Assembly (NCBI GenBank): GCA_023264315.1
Contig: JALQST010000017.1
Location: 1-19,987, forward strand
Source of the DNA: Nodosilinea sp. BSH.14
GTDB taxonomy: Bacteria; Cyanobacteriota; Cyanobacteriia; Phormidesmidales; Phormidesmidaceae
Direction of reading: 5' to 3'
DNA length: 19,987 nt
Each line of letters begins with the position of its first letter. The stretch's first letter is position 1. The notes beneath the pieces were generated by a model. That model did not search any database. It was not told the origin of the DNA and saw only the letters and a list, made by a program, of their open reading frames with translations. Of this stretch, positions 1-5,533 are shown piece by piece. The position numbers and the translations under genes are program-made.

Positions 1-23
1 GCTCAAATCATGCATCTAACTTG

Positions 24-97
24 TCGGGAGCAAAAATTCGTTCCATCACCGCTCGCATCATGACCCTTGGCGGGCGGTGATGGAACGAATTGCCCGA
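24..97. repeat. Long imperfect palindrome / strong hairpin
   Basis: The left arm at 36-56 (ATTCGTTCCATCACCGC plus four more bases) pairs with the right arm at 70-90 with 20 of 21 bases matching, around a 13-nt loop. An outer helix (TCGGG at 24-28 with CCCGA at 93-97) extends it past an asymmetric bulge. No T-tract follows on either side, so it is not a classical Rho-independent terminator. It could be a REP/MITE-like palindrome, a processing site, or an end of a mobile element. No gene adjoins it on the left within the window. Confidence 0.7.
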
Positions 98-450
98 ATA
101 GGGCGTTAATCATGGGACGCTAACTCATCGACGCTCAGAGGGCAGGGGTAACGTCTTTAGCCCATCCAATCGACCACGCTAGTACGAATGATCACCTTAA
201 CAGGGGTACTCCTAAGAACCTAAAAAGCACAGATCTTTTCAGAAAGGCAACCCAGGATCATCGCCCGATCTTGGAAAGAGTACACCGTACAGCAAGCCCA
301 CCCAGGTGCTGCCCCAGCCGTGCACGGAGAACAGCGATCCGCCATGGAGGCCCGCTGTATCTTCCGCAACCTGCGCCCCAATCAGGTGTGCGACAATGGA
401 GGCTTAGCCTCGGTCGTTCCGTTGTCGTTTCTCTGCCGTGGTGGCGGATT
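98..450. other. Leading intergenic region without a confident gene
   Basis: Between the palindrome and the helicase-like gene I see no recognisable protein domain or RNA gene. The helicase frame stays open upstream to a TTG at 271, but the extra residues are low-complexity and basic and do not look like a domain. A second frame is open from 224 to 457 and ends in a short cysteine-containing peptide, described separately. A convincing promoter is not evident. Confidence 0.5.
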
Positions 451-457
451 ATGGTGA
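344..457 (+). CDS. Possible 37-residue peptide overlapping the helicase start
   Basis: An ATG at 344 opens a 37-codon frame that stops with TGA at 455-457, overlapping the ATG (451) of the following gene in the string ATGGTGA. The peptide has three cysteines (residues 5, 16 and 31) and a GGG-L-W end, and I do not recognise it. No clear Shine-Dalgarno precedes it. The frame is also open further upstream, with a GTG at 320. The stop/start overlap would fit translational coupling, but chance is quite possible. Confidence 0.2.
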   Translation: MEARCIFRNLRPNQVCDNGGLASVVPLSFLCRGGGLW

Positions 458-1992
458 TTGAAGCCCACGTCCATCAACAACTGCGCGAGTTTCTGCGGGA
501 CTGCGGCGATTCCACCTGGCCCCACCATTTGACCCTGGCGCGGCTGGTGGCGCGGGCGTTGCGGCTAGGGCGCAGTGCATTGTTGCAGGTGGGGGGCTTG
601 TCGGCCTACCAGGGGGATTATCGGCTGAGCTATTTGGTGGCGCTGCTGCTGTGGCCGGGGCCAGCGGTGTTGGTGGTGCCAGATACGACGCAGCAGCGTC
701 TCCTCCCAGGCGACCTACCCCGATTACAAGAACGGCTAGGCATTACCAAGCCTGTGCAGGTGGGCGAGGCTTGGCCGGGGCCAGACTTTACTGGGGTGCT
801 GATCACCAGTCCGGAGGCGTGGCTGGCCGACCGTTTGGGCGAGGCCAACCAGTTCCCGGTCGGTATTCCTACGCTGATTGATAATGTGGATTATCTGGAA
901 ACCTGGCTGGGCAACCTGCTTACTGTCACCCTCACCCAGGCCGACTGGGAAACCCTGGGGCTGGCCTATCCCCAGCATCGGGATCTGATTCGTGATACCC
1001 GTGTGGCGCTGACCTTTGCAGCCTTTCAGCATCCGCCCAACCCCTACCACTGCCACCTGTTAGAAGACGGCGACAGCGCCCGACTACACCACCTCCACCA
1101 AGTGCTGACCACCAACGGACGGACTGAGGCGATGCCCCTGGCTTGGCAGCGGTTTTGGTCTGCCTTTGCCGAGGCCGATCACCTACGCTGGTTTGTCACC
1201 GACCGTCAATCGGGCTCCCTTACCCTGCACTGCACCCCGGTGGATTTGGCGGTACATCGCGCCAAACTTTGGGCACCGCAGCCCGTGGTGCTGATTGGGG
1301 CGTCGTTGGATCACGATGCCAAGGCGGACATTTTTTGTCAGCGGTTTGGCCTAGAAGACCTCACCTGCCTCAAGTTTGCCCCCGACCGCCACAATGACCT
1401 GGTCAATCTCTACCTGCCGGATCACCTTCCGTTGCCCAATACGCCGCAGTTTCAGAGCCGCGTGCATCAAGAAATTCGGCGGTTGCTGGTTTGTGCGAAC
1501 CGTCCCGGCCCCGCGTTGATTTTGGTGAATGACCTACCCCTGAAGGGCCAACTGGCGGCGGCCCTGGCCGGAGAATTTGGCTCACGGGTGCAGGTGGAAA
1601 GCCCAGACATCACCGAAAACAGCATCCTGGTCAGCGGCTGGGAGTTTTGGCACCAGCATCAGCATCGCCTACCCATCCCGGCGCTGTTGATTATGGCCAC
1701 GTTGCCCCTGCCTTCATTAGAGCATCCCCTGGTGGCGGGTCGGGTGGCCTTTCACAAGCGCCGCCGCCAAGACTGGTTTCGGCTGTACCTGTTCCCCACC
1801 GCCATGGCCGAAATTCAGCGGGCCATTGCGCCCCTGCGGGCAAATCAGGGCCTCGTAGCGCTGCTGGATACCCGCGTTCACTACCGCAGCTACGGCCAGC
1901 AAATTCTGGAAGCCCTCAGCCCCTTAGCGGCTACCCGATCCCTATGTCCCGACTGGGATCTCACGGCCAACTCACCCTCCTCATCCCGGTAG
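451..1992 (+). CDS. Helicase-like protein, DinG/Rad3-related, degenerate ATPase motifs
   Basis: A 513-residue protein that I associate with a cyanobacterial family annotated as helicase or DinG-like. The N-terminal part (about residues 2-115) has the layout of the first RecA-like lobe, but the Walker A position (residues 46-58, QVGGLSAYQGDYR) lacks the GKT/S signature. The Walker B region reads IPTLIDNVDYLE instead of DEAH. The C-terminal 40 residues (LLDTRVHYRSYG) resemble the last motif of DinG helicases, LD-x-R-x-x-x-x-YG. The ATG at 451 was chosen because the family begins near the sequence IEAHVHQQLR; the TTG at 271 would add 60 low-complexity residues. ATPase activity seems unlikely from the visible motifs. 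It may be a non-catalytic DNA-binding paralogue. No partner gene is adjacent. Confidence 0.65.
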   Translation: MVIEAHVHQQLREFLRDCGDSTWPHHLTLARLVARALRLGRSALLQVGGLSAYQGDYRLSYLVALLLWPGPAVLVVPDTTQQRLLPGDLPRLQERLGITKPVQVGEAWPGPDFTGVLITSPEAWLADRLGEANQFPVGIPTLIDNVDYLETWLGNLLTVTLTQADWETLGLAYPQHRDLIRDTRVALTFAAFQHPPNPYHCHLLEDGDSARLHHLHQVLTTNGRTEAMPLAWQRFWSAFAEADHLRWFVTDRQSGSLTLHCTPVDLAVHRAKLWAPQPVVLIGASLDHDAKADIFCQRFGLEDLTCLKFAPDRHNDLVNLYLPDHLPLPNTPQFQSRVHQEIRRLLVCANRPGPALILVNDLPLKGQLAAALAGEFGSRVQVESPDITENSILVSGWEFWHQHQHRLPIPALLIMATLPLPSLEHPLVAGRVAFHKRRRQDWFRLYLFPTAMAEIQRAIAPLRANQGLVALLDTRVHYRSYGQQILEALSPLAATRSLCPDWDLTANSPSSSR

Positions 1993-2062
1993 TTCATTAC
2001 CCTCAACGTCTCCAGGACAAGCCTTACTCCAACTGCCGACATCCCTTCCATTGCCGGACTGT

Positions 2063-2071
2063 TGGTATGAT
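2063..2071 (+). promoter_or_regulatory. Candidate extended -10 promoter for the DUF2839 gene
   Basis: TGGTATGAT matches the extended -10 pattern TGnTATnAT about 72 nt upstream of the start codon. There is no good -35 at the standard spacing, as expected for extended -10 promoters. Inferred from sequence only. Confidence 0.3.
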
Positions 2072-2102
2072 CCAGGCAGCCATTGGCCCTAGACCATCGG
2101 CC

Positions 2103-2129
2103 ATCAATAGCATCAATAAAATCAATACA
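2103..2129 (+). repeat. Three tandem 9-nt units, ATCAATA core
   Basis: ATCAATA occurs at 2103-2109, 2112-2118 and 2121-2127, exactly 9 nt apart, ending just before the AAGGAG ribosome binding site (2131-2136) of the DUF2839 gene. The units form an AT-rich, unstructured leader. They could be a protein binding array or simply a translation-enhancing leader. Confidence 0.75.
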
Positions 2130-2143
2130 TAAGGAGCACAACC

Positions 2144-2359
2144 ATGGGGGAATCGAAACGCCGCCGCGAACAACTGGGCGAAAAGTACGGCCAAGCGGAG
2201 CCGATTTTACCCTGGTTGCCCATCACCAAGCAGCAATCCCAAGACTTCATGAAATGGACGAGCCGGGGCACCTGGGCCATGATCATTCTCATCATTGCCT
2301 TTTGGATTACCCTGCGGTTTATCGGCCCTAGCCTCGGCTGGTGGAGTTTGGTGGATTAA
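2144..2359 (+). CDS. DUF2839 family small membrane protein
   Basis: A 71-residue protein matching the cyanobacterial DUF2839 family. It has an N-terminal basic MGESKRRREQLGEKYG motif, then a conserved ILPWLPITK stretch (residues 26-34), one transmembrane segment (about residues 45-64) and a tryptophan-containing C-terminus. The function of the family is not known to me. The start is supported by an AAGGAG box 7 nt upstream. It is probably a monocistronic gene, since it follows the helicase-like gene by about 150 nt and a minus-strand gene pair lies beyond. Confidence 0.85.
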   Translation: MGESKRRREQLGEKYGQAEPILPWLPITKQQSQDFMKWTSRGTWAMIILIIAFWITLRFIGPSLGWWSLVD

Positions 2360-2390
2360 GATCAGCGGATGGCAAAGTCCCTGGAAGACC

Positions 2391-2431
2391 TCACCCCCAG
2401 CCCCTCTCCTTGCAGGAGAGGGGGGCCGGAA
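2391..2431. repeat. GC-rich palindromic dispersed repeat, copy 1
   Basis: The core CCCCTCTCCTTGCAGGAGAG with flanking CACCCCCAG and GGGGGCCGGAA forms a hairpin (CCCCTCTCCT with AGGAGAGGGG). Two related copies lie at 3951-3990 and 4038-4080. A flanking GATGGCAAAGTCC (from 2369) is also shared with copy 3, so the unit is longer than the hairpin. This type of CCCCTCTCC/GGAGAGGGG repeat is common between cyanobacterial genes. It sits between two convergent genes and may act as a transcript end. Confidence 0.8.
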
Positions 2432-2549
2432 GTACCTCAAAGTCCCTTGCCCTTGGCGAGAGAGGTTTAGGGTGTAGCTGGCCTCCCGTCAGGGTGGTTC
2501 AGATTGTGGCAAAAGAGGGTGTTTGCCAGCTACGAAGAATGCATTCTAA

Positions 2550-3401
2550 TCAGTGGTGAACGGTTACGGCCAGGAGCGGCAGTAGGGCTAAGGCCAGCCC
2601 CCAAAGGATCCGGTTGATTGCAATCGACTCTCCTTCGGGGATGGGATCTAGCAGGGCATTCACCCGTTGCTCTAGGCGATTGAGATCCTCAGCGCTGCTA
2701 AAGCCAACCCGGGCGGGAATGCCCTCGTCTAACGGCGTGGGGCGTGCGAGTTTGACTAACAGTTCCGCCACCGCCAAGGGATCCGCGTGTTGGACAGACC
2801 AGCGATCCGCCCGAATTTCGCGCAGTAGCAGCAGTTCTTGCCAAAGGGCCTGGGTGTTGGGGAGCCACAGCGTCAGCCGTCGTACCCAGCCCAGCAGCCA
2901 AAACACCAGGGGGTCGCGGTAGTGGGCATGGGCCTGTTCGTGGGCCAAAATCATGGCCTGCTCATCGGGGGAGAGCTGTTCTAGCCAGCCCCGGCTCACG
3001 ATCAGACGGGATCGCCAAAACCCGATCTGGGCGGCGAGGGGTACCGCCGTTTCCACCAGCCGCGCCGACATTCCCTGGGGAAGCGGCACCAGGGCATAGC
3101 GCCGCCAGTGCCAAGTCGCCCATCCCGCCTGGAACAGACTCCACAGGAGGCCCACCGCCCCCCATCCTAGACCCACCAGGCTAAGGCGACAGCCCAGCGG
3201 CCCCACCGCCCAGCCCAGCATCGTGCCGTGGTGGCCCATCCACAGCACCGCCCAGGCCGCAGAGACCAACACCACAAGCGAGCCACAGAGGGTCAAAACC
3301 GCCCGCCACCAGCGCTGCACCCAAGCATCCTCCGTGAGTTGCCAGCACCAGCGCCAGGTTACGGCCAAGGTTATCGCCAAAACAAGAATACTGAGGTGCA
3401 T
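2550..3401 (-). CDS. petP: M56 family membrane metalloprotease, PetP-like (BlaR-type)
   Basis: A 283-residue membrane zinc protease of the M56 (BlaR1/MecR1) family. Transmembrane segments lie near residues 3-20, 36-56 and 74-93, with another at 264-280. The zinc site is HEQAH at residues 154-158, with the probable third ligand Glu195 in the EIRAD motif. The C-terminal penicillin-binding sensor domain of BlaR1 is absent. It begins 2 nt after the stop codon of the BlaI-type gene, so the two form an operon, divergent from cytochrome c6. In Synechocystis the equivalent pair PetR/PetP controls petJ and petE: PetP, activated by copper, causes loss of PetR. Assignment as PetP rests on family, gene pairing and the petJ neighbour. 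The name is also used for an unrelated cytochrome b6f subunit. Confidence 0.82.
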   Translation of the reverse strand: MHLSILVLAITLAVTWRWCWQLTEDAWVQRWWRAVLTLCGSLVVLVSAAWAVLWMGHHGTMLGWAVGPLGCRLSLVGLGWGAVGLLWSLFQAGWATWHWRRYALVPLPQGMSARLVETAVPLAAQIGFWRSRLIVSRGWLEQLSPDEQAMILAHEQAHAHYRDPLVFWLLGWVRRLTLWLPNTQALWQELLLLREIRADRWSVQHADPLAVAELLVKLARPTPLDEGIPARVGFSSAEDLNRLEQRVNALLDPIPEGESIAINRILWGLALALLPLLAVTVHH

Positions 3402-3403
3402 GG

Positions 3404-3847
3404 CTAGCGCTCCCCCTGGGTGTCGCGCAGGGTTCGCAGCCGACGGGCAATGGCATCCAGACGGTCTAGGGCGCTGGCATCGAGGCTATCGGCAAAGGCG
3501 GCGACAATCTCCGGGTTGCTAATGGCCAGAAAATCCTCAAGCTGGCGATGGGATTGCAGCAGGGTGGCCTCCTGCTGGCTCACCTGGGGATGCCACACAT
3601 AGCCCTTGCGCCCCTTACCCAAAGCCGATTCCGCTACGGGCTCTCGCCGCACCCAGCCCTTGGCGGCAAGGCGCTGCAAGATCGTCGTCACCGTGGCCTG
3701 ACTGAGATCCCGGTCGGGGTCGGCCAAGATCGCATCCAAAATGTCCTTTCCTGTGGCCGCTTCTCGCTGCCACAGGATCGACAAAATCTCCTGTTCTAGG
3801 GGGCCAAGGGCAAGCTGACGGGGACGATGCTGGGGCAAAGGGGCCAT
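3404..3847 (-). CDS. petR: BlaI/MecI-type transcriptional regulator, PetR-like
   Basis: A 147-residue BlaI/MecI/CopY-family repressor. A winged helix-turn-helix occupies about residues 10-88, with the recognition helix near residues 48-62 (LSQATVTTILQRL). A C-terminal dimerisation region follows (about 95-147). Such regulators bind inverted repeats as dimers and are cleaved by a partner M56 protease, here encoded 2 nt downstream. In Synechocystis, PetR represses petJ and activates petE when copper is lacking or present respectively through PetP. The divergent petJ makes this role likely. No plastocyanin gene lies in the window. The N-terminus (MAPLPQHRPRQLALGPLE) resembles what I recall of cyanobacterial PetR proteins. 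Start at 3847 is the ATG nearest the conserved N-terminus. Confidence 0.85.
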   Translation of the reverse strand: MAPLPQHRPRQLALGPLEQEILSILWQREAATGKDILDAILADPDRDLSQATVTTILQRLAAKGWVRREPVAESALGKGRKGYVWHPQVSQQEATLLQSHRQLEDFLAISNPEIVAAFADSLDASALDRLDAIARRLRTLRDTQGER

Positions 3848-3950
3848 GGCGTTTTAGGTGAAGAGCTAGGAGGAAGGGCTGGAGTGAAAGGCCAATATCA
3901 GGATTTTGCCCTAACGGGTGATCACAGTCTAGCGAAGGTGGGGAGCCCTC

Positions 3951-3990
3951 GTCCCCCAGCCCCGATCCTGCGAGGAGAGGGGAGCCGGAA
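3951..3990. repeat. GC-rich palindromic dispersed repeat, copy 2
   Basis: A diverged copy of the repeat at 2391-2431, with the same CCCCCAGCCCC and GAGAGGGG...GCCGGAA blocks. The hairpin is weaker (GATCCTGCGAGGAGAGG). It is followed by CATTGCCAAGGCT, which resembles the flank of copy 3. Confidence 0.75.
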
Positions 3991-4037
3991 TGGAGCACAT
4001 TGCCAAGGCTCAGTAGATTGCAAAGTCCTCGCAGCCC

Positions 4038-4080
4038 TTACCCCCAGCCCCTCTCCCAGGAAGGAGAGGGGGGCCGGAAT
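4038..4080. repeat. GC-rich palindromic dispersed repeat, copy 3
   Basis: Nearly identical to copy 1 in the hairpin: CCCCTCTCCCAGGAAGGAGA followed by GGGGGGCCGGAAT. Preceded by TTGCAAAGTCC and followed by GATGGCAAAGGCT, so the flanks are shared among copies. It ends about 24 nt before the candidate PetR operator upstream of petJ. Confidence 0.8.
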
Positions 4081-4103
4081 GAGTCGGATGGCAAAGGCTG
4101 TTT

Positions 4104-4114
4104 TTACCCTGTAA
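4104..4114. promoter_or_regulatory. Candidate PetR operator, TTAC-N3-GTAA
   Basis: TTACCCTGTAA is an inverted repeat with a 3-nt spacer, about 93 nt upstream of the petJ ATG. A second GTAA half-site follows 10 nt later (4121). BlaI-family repressors bind inverted TAC/GTA-containing sites, so this fits the family pattern. It is an inference from sequence, not a recognised consensus. Confidence 0.4.
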
Positions 4115-4206
4115 CCGTTCGTAATAGTTGACAGCGTGTCGTTTGCTTCGTCTTGGGGTGGTCTTCAATAATGCCCACAGCATATTTTTTGTGGGTAACA
4201 GCAGTC

Positions 4207-4536
4207 ATGAAGCGGACGGTTTTAACCTTGGCTTGCGCCCTATTGGCCCTGGTGGTGTGGGTGGCTCCGGCCCTGGCGGCGGATGTGGGCCATGGCCAGC
4301 AGGTGTTTTCAGCCAATTGTGTGGCCTGCCACATTGGGGGCGGCAACGTGGTGAATGGGGCCAAAACCCTGAAGAAAGCTGACCTCGATCAGTACGACAT
4401 GGCCTCGGTGGAGGCAATTACGCGCCAAGTCACCAACGGCAAAGCGGCGATGCCTGCCTTCAAAGGTCGCCTCACCGATGACGACATTGCCGATGTGGCC
4501 GCCTATGTGCTCAGCCAAGCCGAACAGGGCTGGTAG
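4207..4536 (+). CDS. petJ: Cytochrome c6 precursor
   Basis: A soluble c-type cytochrome of the thylakoid lumen that carries electrons from cytochrome b6f to photosystem I (and to the terminal oxidase) in place of plastocyanin, especially when copper is scarce. The 109-residue precursor has a typical signal peptide (residues 1-24, ending PALA|ADV) and an 85-residue mature part. The haem site is CVACH (Cys38, Cys41, His42), and the axial methionine is Met82 in the AMPAF motif. The length is normal. The ATG at 4207 was chosen because it gives a clean signal peptide; an upstream in-frame TTG at 4153 would add 18 residues. No clear Shine-Dalgarno is visible. It is divergent from the petRP operon, which is expected to control it. 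Confidence 0.95.
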   Translation: MKRTVLTLACALLALVVWVAPALAADVGHGQQVFSANCVACHIGGGNVVNGAKTLKKADLDQYDMASVEAITRQVTNGKAAMPAFKGRLTDDDIADVAAYVLSQAEQGW

Positions 4537-4656
4537 CCGTTCCCAGGCGGTTCCTCCCGTCGATTTAAGTTTTATCTCCAGTTCAATGTCCCTTGATCGC
4601 CCTGTGGTGATTAGGGGATTTCTTTCGTCTTTCAGGGGGTTGATGGCCGGAGGTTT

Positions 4657-4666
4657 GTTAACAAGT
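4657..4666. promoter_or_regulatory. Perfect 10-bp palindrome upstream of lipoprotein gene
   Basis: TTGTTAACAA lies about 115 nt upstream of the lipoprotein start in the 244-nt gap after petJ. It could be a regulator half-site pair or form part of a -35 region (TTAACA). No matching factor is suggested by the window. Confidence 0.3.
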
Positions 4667-4780
4667 GTTTTAGGACTTATCCCAGTCTTATCGTTCCGTG
4701 GCATGGTCAGGAGATGGCCAGCAAACCCGTGGTTCTGGCCGTGCCCCAAGACTTTGGTTGCCCCTCACAAGGAGAACATT

Positions 4781-5407
4781 ATGCGTCAGACTCGCTGGCT
4801 GAAAGGAGTCATCCCGCTGGTACTGGGCCTTTTGCTGATGGTGAATGCCTGTGCCTCAGCCCCTTCTCGCTATGACCCAGTGCAGCGGGATACCACCGGA
4901 TTTGGCACCCCATCGGCGGTGGATCGCAAGGCGGAACAGGGCAGCACCTTTAATCAATTTTTCCCCGACAATCAGGGGGATTATCAGGTCATTCCCTACC
5001 AAGAGAAGAAAGGCTTTGCGGAATACAAGCTGCAACGGGGGGATCAAACCCTGGCGATGTTGAGCATTAGCGACACCACCAGCCAGCCCGCCGCCGCCGA
5101 GAAATATAACAACGCCACCGACACCATCGCCGGATTCCCCGCCGTGAACCAAGGCACCACCGCCACCGGGCTGCTGGTGAACGGGCGCTACCAGGTGAAG
5201 GTGCTGTCGCGGGATGCGGCCTTTACCCAGGCGGATCGGGTGGAATGGCTGCAAAAGTTTGACCTGCAAGGGCTGGCCCAACTGAAGGGTGTCATTAAGC
5301 CCTCCACCAAGGCGGCGAAGGTTCCGGTGACTCCGGCCACGCCCACCTCGCCCCTAGCTCCTCCGGCGGCCCAAAGCCCGGAACTCATCCCTGTTCCAGC
5401 ATCCTAG
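4781..5407 (+). CDS. Conserved hypothetical lipoprotein
   Basis: A 208-residue predicted lipoprotein. It has an n-region MRQTRWLK, a hydrophobic core, and a lipobox MVNAC with Cys24 as the lipidated residue. The globular part (about 30-175) contains the pattern FNQFFP, EKKGFAEYKL and ISDTTSQPAAAEKY, which I associate with a cyanobacterial family of unknown function. The last 30 residues are rich in proline, threonine and alanine, so the C-terminus is probably disordered. The start at 4781 is supported by AAGGAGA 6 nt upstream and by the signal sequence; the open frame extends to 4478, but that stretch overlaps petJ. It lies 244 nt downstream of petJ and probably has its own promoter. Confidence 0.8.
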   Translation: MRQTRWLKGVIPLVLGLLLMVNACASAPSRYDPVQRDTTGFGTPSAVDRKAEQGSTFNQFFPDNQGDYQVIPYQEKKGFAEYKLQRGDQTLAMLSISDTTSQPAAAEKYNNATDTIAGFPAVNQGTTATGLLVNGRYQVKVLSRDAAFTQADRVEWLQKFDLQGLAQLKGVIKPSTKAAKVPVTPATPTSPLAPPAAQSPELIPVPAS

Positions 5408-5424
5408 CCCTAGTTTTGAGGGAT

Positions 5425-5456
5425 CGTTGTCCTGAGTAAGCGTTGTCCTGAGCGAG
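5425..5456. repeat. Tandem duplication, two 16-nt units
   Basis: CGTTGTCCTGAGTAAG (5425-5440) is followed directly by CGTTGTCCTGAGCGAG (5441-5456), with 14 of 16 bases identical. It lies in the gap between the lipoprotein and the following unknown gene. Confidence 0.85.
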
Positions 5457-5533
5457 CACCGTTCTAATCGACCGCTGCCCTGGTAGAAATCGGGCCATGG
5501 CCCCCTAGCCGATAGTTTTTTCAGGAGAGAATT

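Larger units (their letters stand above)
3848..4206. promoter_or_regulatory. petR-petJ divergent regulatory region
   Basis: These 359 nt separate the divergent petR and petJ starts and contain no gene. They hold two copies of the dispersed palindromic repeat (3951-3990 and 4038-4080), an 8-bp palindrome GTGATCAC at 3918-3925, and two related motifs: TTTTGCCCTAAC around 3904-3915 on the petR side and TTTTTACCCTGTAAC at 4101-4115 on the petJ side. A TTGACA hexamer at 4128-4133 could be a -35 for petJ, but the -10 at normal spacing is poor. Regulation of both genes by PetR is expected from the family, not proven here. Confidence 0.6.

Noticed and set aside
271..450. TTG start and 60-residue N-terminal extension of the helicase-like protein
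   Set aside because: The extension is basic and low-complexity, while the family-like sequence begins right after the ATG at 451.
1647..2132. A 161-codon frame overlapping the end of the helicase-like gene
   Set aside because: Most of it overlaps a real gene in another frame, and it is proline- and serine-rich without similarity to anything I know.
2550..3847. Beta-lactam resistance regulators BlaI/BlaR1
   Set aside because: The protease lacks the penicillin-binding sensor domain, no beta-lactamase is nearby, and the divergent gene is cytochrome c6.
2391..4080. A CRISPR array made of the repeated GC-rich units
   Set aside because: The copies are unevenly spaced (about 1.5 kb and then 50 nt), imperfect, and contain no spacer series; no cas genes are present.
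4153..4206. Upstream TTG start for cytochrome c6
   Set aside because: It would add 18 residues before a complete signal peptide. The ATG at 4207 gives a standard precursor.
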